In this document: piece after piece, positions 34,361-42,677 of the stretch
Layout: the number at the start of each line of letters is the position of its first letter
How positions within the stretch are numbered: position 1 is the first letter of the stretch
Source of the DNA: Candidatus Woesearchaeota archaeon
GTDB lineage: Archaea > Nanobdellota > Nanobdellia > SCGC-AAA011-G17 > GW2011-AR20
Length of the DNA stretch: 44,585 nucleotides
Direction: 5' to 3'
NCBI GenBank assembly: GCA_018302465.1
Contig: JAGVZQ010000001.1
Location: 66,235-110,819, forward strand
Program-made: the position numbers and the translations under genes
The notes under the pieces: model-generated
Told to the model about the DNA's origin: nothing
The model's database searches: none
Seen by the model: the letters and a program-made list of their open reading frames with translations, nothing else

Positions 34361-35031
34361 GAGCCTATTCTCCCATCTATTAAATGAACAACTCTTTGAG
34401 CGTATTTAGCTAATTTTTCATTGTGGGTAATCATGACAATTGTTTTGTTTTCTTTTTTATGCAAATTACTTAATAAATCCATTATATCTTTTTCTGTTTT
34501 TGAATCTAAGTTTCCTGTTGGCTCATCTGCTAAAATAACTTCAGGGTCATTTGCAAGAGCTCTTGCTATAGCAACTCTTTGCTGCTGTCCTCCTGATAAT
34601 TGTGTTGGCCTGTTTTGCATTCTGTCTCCTAGCCCAACTAATGTTAATAACTCTTTAGACCTGTTTATTCTTTTTTCTTTTGTAACGCCCTGAAAGATCA
34701 TTGGAAGCATAACATTCTGAAATGCAGACATAGAAGGGATTAAATTAAATGATTGAAATATAAAACCGATTTTCTTACCTCTTATGTTGGCTAATGTAGA
34801 CTCATGTAAATGCGCTATGTTCTGGCCATCTAATAATATTTCTCCTCTTGTTGGTGTGTCTAGACATCCTATATGATTTACACAGGTGCTTTTTCCAGAA
34901 CCTGATGTTCCTAAAATTGCCAAGAATTCGCCTTCCCTTACAGATAAGTTCAAACCTCTTAAAGCCTTTATCTCTACTTCTCCTACCTGGTAGATTTTCC
35001 ACACCTCTTTTAACTCTATTACCTTCTTCAT
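34357..35031 (-). CDS. ABC transporter ATP-binding protein (LolD/MacB type)
   Basis: This 224-residue ATPase has Walker A G-T-S-G-S-G-K-S-T near residue 40, Q-loop F-Q-S-F-N-L-I-P, signature L-S-G-G-Q-Q-Q-R-V-A-I-A-R-A, Walker B V-I-L-A-D-E-P-T-G-N-L-D, and H-loop M-I-T-H-N. It is the first gene of the transporter operon, with a TATA element (TTAAATATATAAAAA) about 28 bases upstream. It drives the permease at 31830. The exported substrate is not evident. Confidence 0.95.
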   Translation of the reverse strand: MKKVIELKEVWKIYQVGEVEIKALRGLNLSVREGEFLAILGTSGSGKSTCVNHIGCLDTPTRGEILLDGQNIAHLHESTLANIRGKKIGFIFQSFNLIPSMSAFQNVMLPMIFQGVTKEKRINRSKELLTLVGLGDRMQNRPTQLSGGQQQRVAIARALANDPEVILADEPTGNLDSKTEKDIMDLLSNLHKKENKTIVMITHNEKLAKYAQRVVHLIDGRIGS

Positions 35032-35106
35032 TCCATTATAAAGCAGATTTTTTTATATATTTAAATTTGCCTATCATTTTTTAAGGATTTTAGTTATATA
35101 ATAATT

Positions 35107-35709
35107 ATGTTTGAATCTGTTTTAGGTCTGGATTCAGGAATAAACCTGGTATATGGAGAGAGCGCTACTGGAAAAACTACTTTGTGCCTGCAGATTGCTG
35201 GGGAGAAAGCTATAAAGAGCAAGGTAGTTTTTATTGATACAGAGAATGGGTTTTCTTTAGAAAGGTTTAAGCAGATATACCCCGAGGATTATAAGGAAAG
35301 GTTAAATAATATTAATTTAGCCAGAGTTTCTAATTTTGATGAACAGTGTAAGGTATTTGATACTATTAAAAATGTGAAAAAAGTTGATCTTGTGATTGTT
35401 GATACTATAGGCATGCATTACAGAGAAAGAGTAAAAGAAGATTCTTATGATGCTAACAAAAAAATAGACAAGCAGCTGAAAATTTTAAAAGAATTATTCA
35501 ATAGGGATGTAAAGGTTATTATATCAAATCAAGTTTATTCTAATATAACCACAAATAAGATTCAGGTTGTTGGAGGGAATATGCTGAGAAACTGGAGCAG
35601 TGTTGTTATGAAGATGGAAAAAAATCCAAGAAAAATTATAAAAGAAAAACCTAAAGAAGAAATTATTGAATTTAAAATAGATAATAAGGGGATTACTCTG
35701 ATTTCTTAG
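35107..35709 (+). CDS. radB: RadB-like recombinase paralogue
   Basis: This 200-residue RecA-fold protein lacks the N-terminal helix-hairpin-helix domain of RadA. It has Walker A G-E-S-A-T-G-K-T-T at 17-25, a Walker B-like L-V-I-V-D-T-I-G about 97-104, and the I-I-S-N-Q-V-Y segment and G-G-N-M-L-R-N-W typical of RadB. RadB assists RadA in homologous recombination. A TATA-like run (TTTTTTAAGG) is about 27 bases upstream. The stop overlaps the convergent topA by 17 bases. Confidence 0.9.
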   Translation: MFESVLGLDSGINLVYGESATGKTTLCLQIAGEKAIKSKVVFIDTENGFSLERFKQIYPEDYKERLNNINLARVSNFDEQCKVFDTIKNVKKVDLVIVDTIGMHYRERVKEDSYDANKKIDKQLKILKELFNRDVKVIISNQVYSNITTNKIQVVGGNMLRNWSSVVMKMEKNPRKIIKEKPKEEIIEFKIDNKGITLIS

Positions 35710-37768
35710 CCAGTTCCTGCTGCTGTTTTATCCATTCTTGTTTTTTAGGGCATTGCTTGTTTATGCAGTAATCATACGGCCTTTTCCCTTTTCTTATCAT
35801 GAGAACGATAGGGCTTTTGCATTCTTCACATAATTTATCTGTTGGCTTAGGCAATGAATAGCTTGGCAAAGAGAAAGTTGTTTTACATTTTGGATAGCCT
35901 GAGCATGCAACAAAGTATGACTTAAATCTTCTTGAATACATAATTTTCAAATCATGTTCTTTACATTTTTGACATTTACCAATAACAGATTCTTTCTCTA
36001 ATGTTTCCTGATTGGCTTCTGATAATTCTTTCCCTATTTTTAATTCATTTTCCTTGAAATGTTTCAATATTTTATCTAAATCTTTTTTTGCTGACTCTAT
36101 AACTTTTTCTTTTGTCTCTTTCTCCTCTCTTATTTTTTCCATATCCGTTTCCAGATCTCTTGTTAATTTTTCATCTAATATTTCAGGGCAGTATTTGTTT
36201 AGGGTTTCTATAGTTTTTAATCCGAGATTTGTAACTTCTAATGACTGGTCTTTAACATAATTTCTTGTGTATAATGATTCAATTATTGCAGACCTTGTAG
36301 CTTTTGTTCCTAATTCTCTTTTCTCTAATTCTTTTATTATTGAAGCTGGTGTGTACCTTTTTGGGGGTTGTGTTTCTTTTGATAATAAATCAATTTTTTT
36401 TATTTTTATTTCCTGCTTCTCTTTTAATTTTGGAAGCTCTTCATCCTTGTTTGGATTAAATCTTCCGTAGAATTTATGCCATCCTGGTTCTATTGTCCTT
36501 GTTCCTTTTGTTGTGAAAATTTCATCTTTTATTTTTAATTCTATAGTCTGTGTTTCTCTTTTTGCAGGATCTGACAATGAAGCGAGAATTCTTCTGACAA
36601 CTAAATCATAAATTTTCTTTTGTCTCTCTCCCAGTTTCTTCGGGGTTTCTCCTGTTGGATGTATTGCAGGATGAGCAGGATCAGATTTCTTCCCGTTATT
36701 AGGAATTAATTTATTTTCTTTTAATAATTCAAGACATAATTCCTTGTATTCTTTTTGTTTTGATAAATCTGTTAGTATTTTCTTTATATTTATTGATGGA
36801 GGTAATTGGTCTGAGCTTGTTCTTGGATATGAAATGTATGAAGCTGAGTATAATTCCTGGGCTATTTCTAAAGTTTCCTTTGGATTTATTTTTAATGCCC
36901 TGTATGCTTCTAGTTGCAAAGAAGTTAAGTCAAATGGAGAAGGTGGTGATTGAGGAAACTCTGATTTCTTTATTGAATCTATTAATGCTTTTTTTTCATT
37001 CTTAATATTTTTATATATATCATTTACTTCTTTTTCCTTCCAGAAACTTCCGTTCTTGTGTTTTGCATTTATCTCTCCTATTGATTCAAGCTCCCAGAAG
37101 GGTTCTGGTTTAAAACTTTTTATTTCTAATTCTCTTTCTGCTAAGGTTTTTAATGCAGGACCCTGAACTCTTCCTGTTGACATTATCTTGAATCTTTTAG
37201 TTGCATTCTTTATTGATAAAGTTAAGGCTCTTGAAAGGTTTATTCCAAATATCCAGTCTATTACATGCCTTGCTTCTCCAGATTCAATTAAAGGGAAATC
37301 TAAATGCTTGTATGCTTTTTCATAAGAAGCTATTAATTCATCTTTTGTCAATGTTGAGAACTTCATTCTTTTACCGTCTTTTTTATTGCAAACAAATCTG
37401 ATGACATTATAACCTATCAAACTTCCTTCAAGATCATAATCACAGGCAACTGTGAAGCTATCTGCTTGTTTTGATAATTTTTTTAGAATATCCAAGTATT
37501 TTTTAGTAAACTCGGCGCTTTTTGATATTTTATGAGATGGCTGCCATTCATAATCATAAGTTGGATAAGTCCAGCCGTTTGATTTCTTTTCTTTTAGATT
37601 AAAAATATGACCTACTGCACAGCCAACAAGAATATCCTTTCCTTTATGTTTTAATTCGTAATAAGAAACACCTTTCTCTGTTTTCTTTACAGGTTTTTTA
37701 TCTGCCAGAGCTTCAGCTATCTTTAAAGATTGTGAGGGTTTTTCTGTTATTATTAATTCTGTTGACAT
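35693..37768 (-). CDS. topA: DNA topoisomerase type IA
   Basis: This enzyme relaxes negatively supercoiled DNA. The 691-residue protein has an N-terminal TOPRIM domain (I-I-T-E-K-P-S-Q, D110-x-D112 with L-E-G-S), the catalytic Y314 in Y-I-S-Y-P-R-T-S-S-D, G-R-V-Q-G-P at 199-204, and two C-terminal zinc fingers (C-Q-K-C ... C-S-G-Y-P-K-C and C-E-E-C ... C-I-N-K-Q-C). There is no helicase domain, so it is not reverse gyrase, which fits a non-hyperthermophile. Confidence 0.95.
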   Translation of the reverse strand: MSTELIITEKPSQSLKIAEALADKKPVKKTEKGVSYYELKHKGKDILVGCAVGHIFNLKEKKSNGWTYPTYDYEWQPSHKISKSAEFTKKYLDILKKLSKQADSFTVACDYDLEGSLIGYNVIRFVCNKKDGKRMKFSTLTKDELIASYEKAYKHLDFPLIESGEARHVIDWIFGINLSRALTLSIKNATKRFKIMSTGRVQGPALKTLAERELEIKSFKPEPFWELESIGEINAKHKNGSFWKEKEVNDIYKNIKNEKKALIDSIKKSEFPQSPPSPFDLTSLQLEAYRALKINPKETLEIAQELYSASYISYPRTSSDQLPPSINIKKILTDLSKQKEYKELCLELLKENKLIPNNGKKSDPAHPAIHPTGETPKKLGERQKKIYDLVVRRILASLSDPAKRETQTIELKIKDEIFTTKGTRTIEPGWHKFYGRFNPNKDEELPKLKEKQEIKIKKIDLLSKETQPPKRYTPASIIKELEKRELGTKATRSAIIESLYTRNYVKDQSLEVTNLGLKTIETLNKYCPEILDEKLTRDLETDMEKIREEKETKEKVIESAKKDLDKILKHFKENELKIGKELSEANQETLEKESVIGKCQKCKEHDLKIMYSRRFKSYFVACSGYPKCKTTFSLPSYSLPKPTDKLCEECKSPIVLMIRKGKRPYDYCINKQCPKKQEWIKQQQELAKKSE

Positions 37769-37801
37769 AAGAAGAATTCCTTAATATGATTTTTTAAACC
37801 T

Positions 37802-38404
37802 TTAGATTTCAAGAATTTTGCCATTTCTTCCAACATTCAACACTCTTGTTGAGCCTATCCTGTCTTCTATGCCCTCTGCTTCATGAACATGGCCGCATAA
37901 TAATAAATCAGGCTTCATTTCCTTTATAGCTTTTGTAACTCCCTTACTTCCAGGGAAATGTGATGTGAATTTTTCAATTAATGATTCTGAAGGATGGACA
38001 TGCGTAACCATTATTTTTTTTCTTGCATCTTTCGTGTATTTGAATCCTTTTTTTAAGGTGTTAAATATTTCCTCTTCGGACAACTGAAAAGCACCTATGT
38101 TTGCTGAGCCGCAGCCAAAGAAAGCTACATCTTTGTATTTTAATGAATAGCCATGCAGGTTAGTTGAATCGTACATTTCAGCAAGAAAATCTGCTGTTGC
38201 ATTTGTTTCATGGTTTCCAGGAATTAACAAGACTTTCTTGTTCTTTTTTTTGAAAGGACCAATAATTCCTTTTGTGGATAATTCTGCGTAAGTTAGATCC
38301 CCACATAAGACAACTAAGTCTACGTTTTCTTTTTCTGCCTTATCTGCCAGAGCTTCAGCTAGCTTAATATCTCCATGGATATCTGATGCGGCTAAAATTT
38401 TCAT
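37802..38404 (-). CDS. Calcineurin-like metallophosphoesterase
   Basis: This protein has the dinuclear metal motifs A-S-D-I-H-G-D, C-G-D-L-T, G-N-H-E, V-T-H-V-H and C-G-H-V-H. The ATG at 38404 gives 200 residues; the longer frame to 38470 lacks a promoter and its extra 22 residues are outside the fold, so it is rejected. A TATA-like CTTTTTAAAGC is centred about 25 bases upstream. The substrate (cyclic nucleotide, phosphodiester or protein phosphate) cannot be told from sequence. Confidence 0.9.
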   Translation of the reverse strand: MKILAASDIHGDIKLAEALADKAEKENVDLVVLCGDLTYAELSTKGIIGPFKKKNKKVLLIPGNHETNATADFLAEMYDSTNLHGYSLKYKDVAFFGCGSANIGAFQLSEEEIFNTLKKGFKYTKDARKKIMVTHVHPSESLIEKFTSHFPGSKGVTKAIKEMKPDLLLCGHVHEAEGIEDRIGSTRVLNVGRNGKILEI

Positions 38405-38442
38405 AAAGTATTTAAAGAAAAATGCTTTAAAAAGGTATTGAA

Positions 38443-38571
38443 ATGGGAAAAATACTGGTTCCTTGCACAATTTGCGGGTTAAAATTAGCTCAGAATATAT
38501 GCAGATTATGCGGCAGAAATGTATGCAATTCGCACTATTCTAAAGGGGTATGTACTGACTGTAAGAATTAA
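38443..38571 (+). CDS. 42-residue zinc-ribbon protein
   Basis: This very short gene encodes a 42-residue protein with the pattern C-T-I-C-G, C-R-L-C-G-R-N-V-C-N-S-H-Y and C-T-D-C, which could hold two zinc ions by a cross-brace. Similar tiny CxxC proteins occur in other archaea. The ATG is divergent from the phosphoesterase gene 38 bases away, with a TATA-like run TATTTAAAG about 30 bases upstream. Its stop overlaps the end of the convergent gene at 38568 by 4 bases. Role unknown, perhaps a nucleic-acid or protein adaptor. Confidence 0.7.
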   Translation: MGKILVPCTICGLKLAQNICRLCGRNVCNSHYSKGVCTDCKN

Positions 38572-38858
38572 CCTTTACTGTGTTTTCTATTAAACGCATC
38601 TACGCATTTTTGAGAGCAGAACCTGTAAATTTTATTGTTATATTCCTCTTCAATGACTTCATCGGGATCATCTGAAATTACCTTACGGCAGGTTTTACAC
38701 TTTGCTAATTTTTCTCCTTTCTCATAACCTTCCATGAAACCTGCTTCTTCTGCAGAAATTTCATCATCATCTTCTGCTGCTTCTCTTCCTTCTTCTGTGT
38801 AAATATCTTCATCTAGGCTTTCAGAGCTTTCACCATAATCATCATCTGAGTCTCTCAT
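38568..38858 (-). CDS. Acidic protein with TRASH/YHS-like zinc finger
   Basis: This 96-residue protein has a strongly acidic first half (D-D-D-Y-G-E and repeated E/D runs) and a C-terminal zinc-finger-like segment C-K-T-C ... I-Y-R-F-C-S-Q-K-C-V-D-A-F at about 54-89, as in TRASH/YHS-type domains. These bind metals or act in metal-responsive or ribosome-associated proteins. Function unproven. Convergent with the 42-residue zinc-ribbon gene. Confidence 0.65.
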   Translation of the reverse strand: MRDSDDDYGESSESLDEDIYTEEGREAAEDDDEISAEEAGFMEGYEKGEKLAKCKTCRKVISDDPDEVIEEEYNNKIYRFCSQKCVDAFNRKHSKG

Positions 38859-38892
38859 ATTTTTGGAATGGATTATCTATTAAAAAAGGTTT

Positions 38893-39159
38893 CTATTTGA
38901 ATGGGGAATCAAAAATTAATGGAGGTTCATCAACTATAGGGGTTGATTGATGCAATTGAATTCTTCTTCTTAACTTTGCCCTTTGCCCCCGTCCTGAAGT
39001 TTTTACCTCTAGTAATAATCTTGGATTAAATCTGTCATGTCTCGACATTAAATCGGGCATTCTTTTTCCATCTGGAACTTCTGCCATGTCAAAAACTCTA
39101 GCTGCGTAGGTCTGTCCCTGCTCTCCTTGTGAGTTATGATCAAATTTTGATTTTGCCAT
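38893..39159 (-). CDS. Small protein with PD-(D/E)XK-like motif
   Basis: This 88-residue basic protein contains M-P-D-L (Pro35, Asp36) followed 15 residues later by L-L-L-E-V-K-T-S (Glu51, Lys53), with G-E-Q-G-Q near residue 12. That matches the order E, PD, ExK of a PD-(D/E)XK nuclease core, though the protein is small for the fold, so activity is uncertain. It begins one base after the stop of the gene at 39161, indicating translational coupling. Confidence 0.55.
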   Translation of the reverse strand: MAKSKFDHNSQGEQGQTYAARVFDMAEVPDGKRMPDLMSRHDRFNPRLLLEVKTSGRGQRAKLRRRIQLHQSTPIVDEPPLIFDSPFK

Positions 39160-39160
39160 T

Positions 39161-39664
39161 TTAAAAAGGAGGTTCTAATACCTCTTCAATTCCTTCTACT
39201 CCGAAAAATTCTTGTGTTCTTTGTTCTGCAGGAACATATAAACCATCTTCTCCGTAACCGAAAACTAACATTTCAAATATAATCTCTCTGTATAACGTGA
39301 CATAGGTATAGTTTTGCCTTATTGCTCCTTTAGGCTTTAAGGATAATTCTGGGTCTCTTATATTTCTTATCCTGTCCAATGCCCTTAATGAATGTGGTCT
39401 TCTGACAGGACTAGGTTTTGTTCTATTTAATTCCTGATACCAAGTGGGATTTTTGGATACGACCGTGCGTATCATATGCCCTTGGTATCTGGGTTCTGGT
39501 GCAGGGACAAGTATTACTTCTAGATGGTTAGATTTTAAATCATAATAAAGTGAATCAGCACGCTCTCTGAATAAATTTCTTATTTCTCTTGGTAAAAAGC
39601 CTATTGAATACTCACTACTCCAATCTGTTCTTGGATCTGATACTCTAACCCATTTTCCCCCCAT
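39161..39664 (-). CDS. Hypothetical protein paired with the PD-(D/E)XK-like gene
   Basis: This 167-residue soluble protein is not recognised. It is rich in Arg, Tyr, Pro and Glu and has an AbrB- or antitoxin-like stretch near the start (F-L-P-R-E-I-R-N-L-F) and no membrane segment. Its position directly upstream of, and one base from, the nuclease-like gene suggests they work as a unit. A two-gene defence or toxin-antitoxin arrangement is possible but not shown. Confidence 0.55.
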   Translation of the reverse strand: MGGKWVRVSDPRTDWSSEYSIGFLPREIRNLFRERADSLYYDLKSNHLEVILVPAPEPRYQGHMIRTVVSKNPTWYQELNRTKPSPVRRPHSLRALDRIRNIRDPELSLKPKGAIRQNYTYVTLYREIIFEMLVFGYGEDGLYVPAEQRTQEFFGVEGIEEVLEPPF

Positions 39665-39714
39665 AAAAGTTGAAAGAATTATTATTTTAAAAGTATTATT
39701 GTAGTGAGATATAT

Positions 39715-40998
39715 CTACTTTTTAGCTTTTATTACTTTAAATCCAGTATATTTTTGCAAGACAGTTGGAACTTTTATTGAGCCATCTTTCTGCTGGTAAT
39801 TTTCCATTATGACAACTAAAGCGCGAGAAGTTGCAATTGCGGTGTTGTTTAGAGTATGCATTACTAATTTTTCTCCTTTCTTCGTTAATAATTTTATGTT
39901 TAAATCCCTTGCCTGGAAATCTGTGCAATTACTTAATGAACCAACTTCTCCGTATTCTTTTATTGTTGGTCTATAGACTTCAATATCTTCTGACTTAGCT
40001 TTCCAGTCCCCTAAATCTCCTGAGCAGCATTCTAATAATCTATAAGGGAGTTTTAATTTTTTATATAATTCCTCTGAATTTTTCCTTAATTCTTCATAGT
40101 ATTTCCATGAATCTTTTGGATGACAGAAAATGAACTGCTCTACTTTATTGAACTGATGCGTTCTCCATAATCCTTTTTCGTTAATGCCATGAGAACCAAT
40201 TTCTTTTCTGAAAGACATTGAATATGCAAAGAATTTTAATGGCAGTTTATCTTCGGGGATAGTCTGGTCTGCTAGCATGCCTAAGATTGCATCTTCTGCT
40301 GTTGGAATTAAGAAATGATCTTCATTTTCAATTTTATATAATGCTTTTTCAAATGCAGTAAAATCTCCCTTAGCTTCTTCTATTCTTCTGTTAACCATTA
40401 AAGGAGGCTCTATGTACAAATAATTCTTTTTGCTCATAAAATCAATCGCATATCTTATTAATGCCTGGTTTAATAATGCTAATTCTCCTTTTAGATAATA
40501 GAAACCATTTCCAGAAATTCTTGCTGATGCGTCAAAATCAAATAAGTTTAATGATTCTCCTAATTCAACATGGTTCTTTATTGGAAATTTAAATTTTGGA
40601 ATCTTTCCTACTTTTTTTAGAACTTTATTTTCTGTTGCGTCTTTTCCTAAAGGAACAGAAGAATGCAGTATGTTTGGAATATTGTAGGCTAATTGCTTTA
40701 AATTAGAATCTATTTTTTCTTTTTTTTCTTCTAACTCTTTTATTTTTTCAGGGATGTCTTTTACTTCTTTTATAACTGTTTTAACATCTTTCTTTTGTTT
40801 TACTAATTCATTTACTTTTAAAGATAATTCATTTCTCTTTCTTCTTAATTCCTCTGATTGCTGTTTTAATTTTAAAGAAGTCTCATAACCTGCTATTATT
40901 TCATCTACAACCTTAAATTTATCCTGCTGTGCTTTTTTCTTTAGATTAGTTTTTATTAATTCTACATTTTCTTTTATGAATCTAATATCTAACATCAA
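39715..40998 (-). CDS. serS: Seryl-tRNA synthetase
   Basis: This class II synthetase charges tRNA-Ser. The 427-residue protein has an N-terminal coiled-coil arm (about 30-105) that grips the tRNA. The catalytic core has motif 2 (S-F-R-K-E-I-G ... L-W-R-T-H-Q-F) and motif 3 (A-T-S-R-A-L-V-V-I-M-E-N-Y-Q). It is of the common, not the rare methanogen, type. The frame begins M-M-L-D-I; either Met could be the start (40998 or 40995). A TATA element (TTTTTATATAAAC) lies 16-28 bases upstream. Confidence 0.95.
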   Translation of the reverse strand: MMLDIRFIKENVELIKTNLKKKAQQDKFKVVDEIIAGYETSLKLKQQSEELRRKRNELSLKVNELVKQKKDVKTVIKEVKDIPEKIKELEEKKEKIDSNLKQLAYNIPNILHSSVPLGKDATENKVLKKVGKIPKFKFPIKNHVELGESLNLFDFDASARISGNGFYYLKGELALLNQALIRYAIDFMSKKNYLYIEPPLMVNRRIEEAKGDFTAFEKALYKIENEDHFLIPTAEDAILGMLADQTIPEDKLPLKFFAYSMSFRKEIGSHGINEKGLWRTHQFNKVEQFIFCHPKDSWKYYEELRKNSEELYKKLKLPYRLLECCSGDLGDWKAKSEDIEVYRPTIKEYGEVGSLSNCTDFQARDLNIKLLTKKGEKLVMHTLNNTAIATSRALVVIMENYQQKDGSIKVPTVLQKYTGFKVIKAKK

Positions 40999-41146
40999 GA
41001 AAAAATAAGAAAGAGTTTATATAAAAATCTGCTGTTTTATCCCTGTTTAAACGATAACGTTTTAAATATATTGCTTTAAATATATATTTTCTGAAGAAAC
41101 CTTTAAATATTAATCGGTATTACAAATAGACGGGGGTTATGAAAAA

Positions 41147-41425
41147 TTGGCAAAGAAAAAGGATGAAATATTCGAAGTGTTTTTTAGAAAGAAGCCTGCC
41201 ATGATTCTTGTTGCTTTGAGAAAAGGCGGCAAGAGCAGATATGGAAGCGTTCTAGCCAAAGAGGTTGATTGTACTTATTCCCATGCTGTAAAAATACTGC
41301 AGGAAATGGAAAAGGCAAAACTTGTTTCATTTGAGAAGCAAGGAAGGATAAAGTCAATAAATTTGACTGATAACGGGGAGAGAGTTGCAGAGCATATCTC
41401 CAGAATAAAAGATATTCTAATTTAA
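41147..41425 (+). CDS. Winged-helix transcription regulator, TTG start
   Basis: This 92-residue MarR/PadR-like protein has the helix-turn-helix core G-S-V-L-A-K-E-V-D-C-T-Y-S-H-A-V-K-I-L-Q-E-M-E and the wing K-Q-G-R-I-K-S-I-N-L-T-D. The start is a TTG at 41147; GGGGGT lies 9 bases upstream as a strong ribosome site, while the ATG at 41139 is in another frame. An inverted repeat AAACG-ATAA-CGTTT at 41049-41062 in the gap to serS may be an operator. The next gene begins 1 base after its stop. Confidence 0.75.
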   Translation: MAKKKDEIFEVFFRKKPAMILVALRKGGKSRYGSVLAKEVDCTYSHAVKILQEMEKAKLVSFEKQGRIKSINLTDNGERVAEHISRIKDILI

Positions 41426-41426
41426 G

Positions 41427-41705
41427 ATGGTTTTTAGCAAAGCTTTTCCTAGGCAGATAAAAGGAAGCAGTTATTCTGTCTGGGAAGAAATAAGTTTGAC
41501 TGAAAAAGAAGAAAAAGAGATAGAAGAGAAAGCGAGAAGGGAAAACATTGAATTGATGAAACAGTGTTTAAAAGATGCAAAAGAGGTTGGTTCTGATAAA
41601 ACAACTGAAATTGCTATTTCTTTATTTGATAAGAGGGCGAGCCATGTAGTTTTCTGGAAAGAAGAGAAATGCAAAGAAAAGTTTGATAAGAAATTTAAAG
41701 ATTAG
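41427..41705 (+). CDS. Small charged protein of unknown function
   Basis: This 92-residue protein is helical, with a charged middle (T-E-K-E-E-K-E-I-E-E-K-A-R-R-E-N) and an end with H-V-V-F-W-K-E-E-K. No motif is recognised. It is almost certainly cotranscribed with the winged-helix gene (1-base gap) and may be its partner or target. Confidence 0.6.
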   Translation: MVFSKAFPRQIKGSSYSVWEEISLTEKEEKEIEEKARRENIELMKQCLKDAKEVGSDKTTEIAISLFDKRASHVVFWKEEKCKEKFDKKFKD

Positions 41706-41759
41706 ATTTAAATGTTTTTTGGATTATTAATTCTTATTTGATTTTGCGGAGGATATAAA

Positions 41760-42614
41760 ATGGGAACAAAGGTTATGGTTAATGGTTTACCGGGAAAGAT
41801 GGCGATGGAAGTTGCTGCCCTAATAAAATCTGGGTTATTTTCTTCTGATGGGTATAGTGAATTTGATTTAGTGAGATATTCTCTTACATCCAGTAATCAA
41901 ACAGCAGGAATTGCTGTTGGAGCTTACAGAGATGTAGAACCTATAAGACCAGATCAGAGAGAAGAGGAAATAGGAAGGTTAAAAGAAGTATATGAAGGAA
42001 GAACTATTTTATCTGTTGATTATACTACTCCAGAAGTAGTTAATGGGAATGCTGATTTTTATTGTAGACAGGGATTACCTTTTGTTATGGGTACTACTGG
42101 AGGAGATAGAGCTGCTTTAGAAGCAAGAGTAAGAGATTCTGATATTGTTGCGGTTGTTGCTCCGAATATGGCTAAACAAATTGTTGCTTTGCAGGCAATG
42201 TTTGCTTATGCTGCAAATACTTTTCCTGGAGCTTTTGAAGGATATACATTAGAAGTTGAAGAAAGTCATCAGGCAGGCAAAAAGGATACAAGTGGAACAG
42301 CTAAGGCTATGGTTGCTTATTTTAATACATTGGGAGTTCCTTTTGCAGTAGAGGATATAAGAAGGTTTAGAGACCCAGTTGTTCAAGAACACCTAATGGG
42401 AGTTCCAAAAGAACATCTTGGAGGACATGGATGGCACGGTTATGTTTTAAAATCTAAACATGAAGATGTAGAACTTCATTTCGAACATAATGTAAATGGA
42501 AGAAGAGTTTATGTAGAAGGAACATTAGATGCCTTAAAATTTCTTCAAAGGAAAGTTGAAGCTGGAGAAAAAGGAAAGGTCTATTCTATGATAGATGTTT
42601 TGAGAGGGGAATAA
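41760..42614 (+). CDS. dapB: DapB-family dihydrodipicolinate reductase
   Basis: This NAD(P)-dependent reductase catalyses the second step of the diaminopimelate/lysine pathway. The 284-residue protein has an N-terminal N-G-L-P-G-K-M nucleotide motif (8-14), G-T-T-G-G-D (111-116), V-A-P-N-M-A (133-138) and E-S-H-Q-A-G-K-K-D-T-S-G-T-A (168-181). It looks like the plant/cyanobacterial-type DapB more than the E. coli type. No other lysine genes are in the window, so its real substrate is open. GGAGGAT lies 5 bases before the ATG. Confidence 0.85.
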   Translation: MGTKVMVNGLPGKMAMEVAALIKSGLFSSDGYSEFDLVRYSLTSSNQTAGIAVGAYRDVEPIRPDQREEEIGRLKEVYEGRTILSVDYTTPEVVNGNADFYCRQGLPFVMGTTGGDRAALEARVRDSDIVAVVAPNMAKQIVALQAMFAYAANTFPGAFEGYTLEVEESHQAGKKDTSGTAKAMVAYFNTLGVPFAVEDIRRFRDPVVQEHLMGVPKEHLGGHGWHGYVLKSKHEDVELHFEHNVNGRRVYVEGTLDALKFLQRKVEAGEKGKVYSMIDVLRGE

Positions 42615-42655
42615 ATGAATGGGCCCGGAGGGATTTGAACCCCCGACCTACTGGT

Positions 42656-42670
42656 CACTCTCTTGATGGT
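42656..42670 (-). other. tRNA-Lys intron 2, canonical position 37/38
   Basis: The 15-base intron ACCATCAAGAGAGTG fits a second bulge-helix-bulge motif. The central helix is CTCT with AGAG, the bulges are TA|A and TG|A, the outer helix is the mature anticodon stem ACTGG/CCAGT, and the inner part is one C-G pair with a 6-base loop. Because ACCA repeats at both ends the boundary could shift by eye, but the BHB geometry fixes it at 37/38. Confidence 0.9.
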
Positions 42671-42677
42671 TAAGAGC

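Noticed and set aside
37802-38470. Longer start for the phosphoesterase at 38470
   Set aside because: The extra 22 residues lie before the conserved M-K-I-L-A-A-S-D start and would overlap the divergent zinc-ribbon gene and both promoters.
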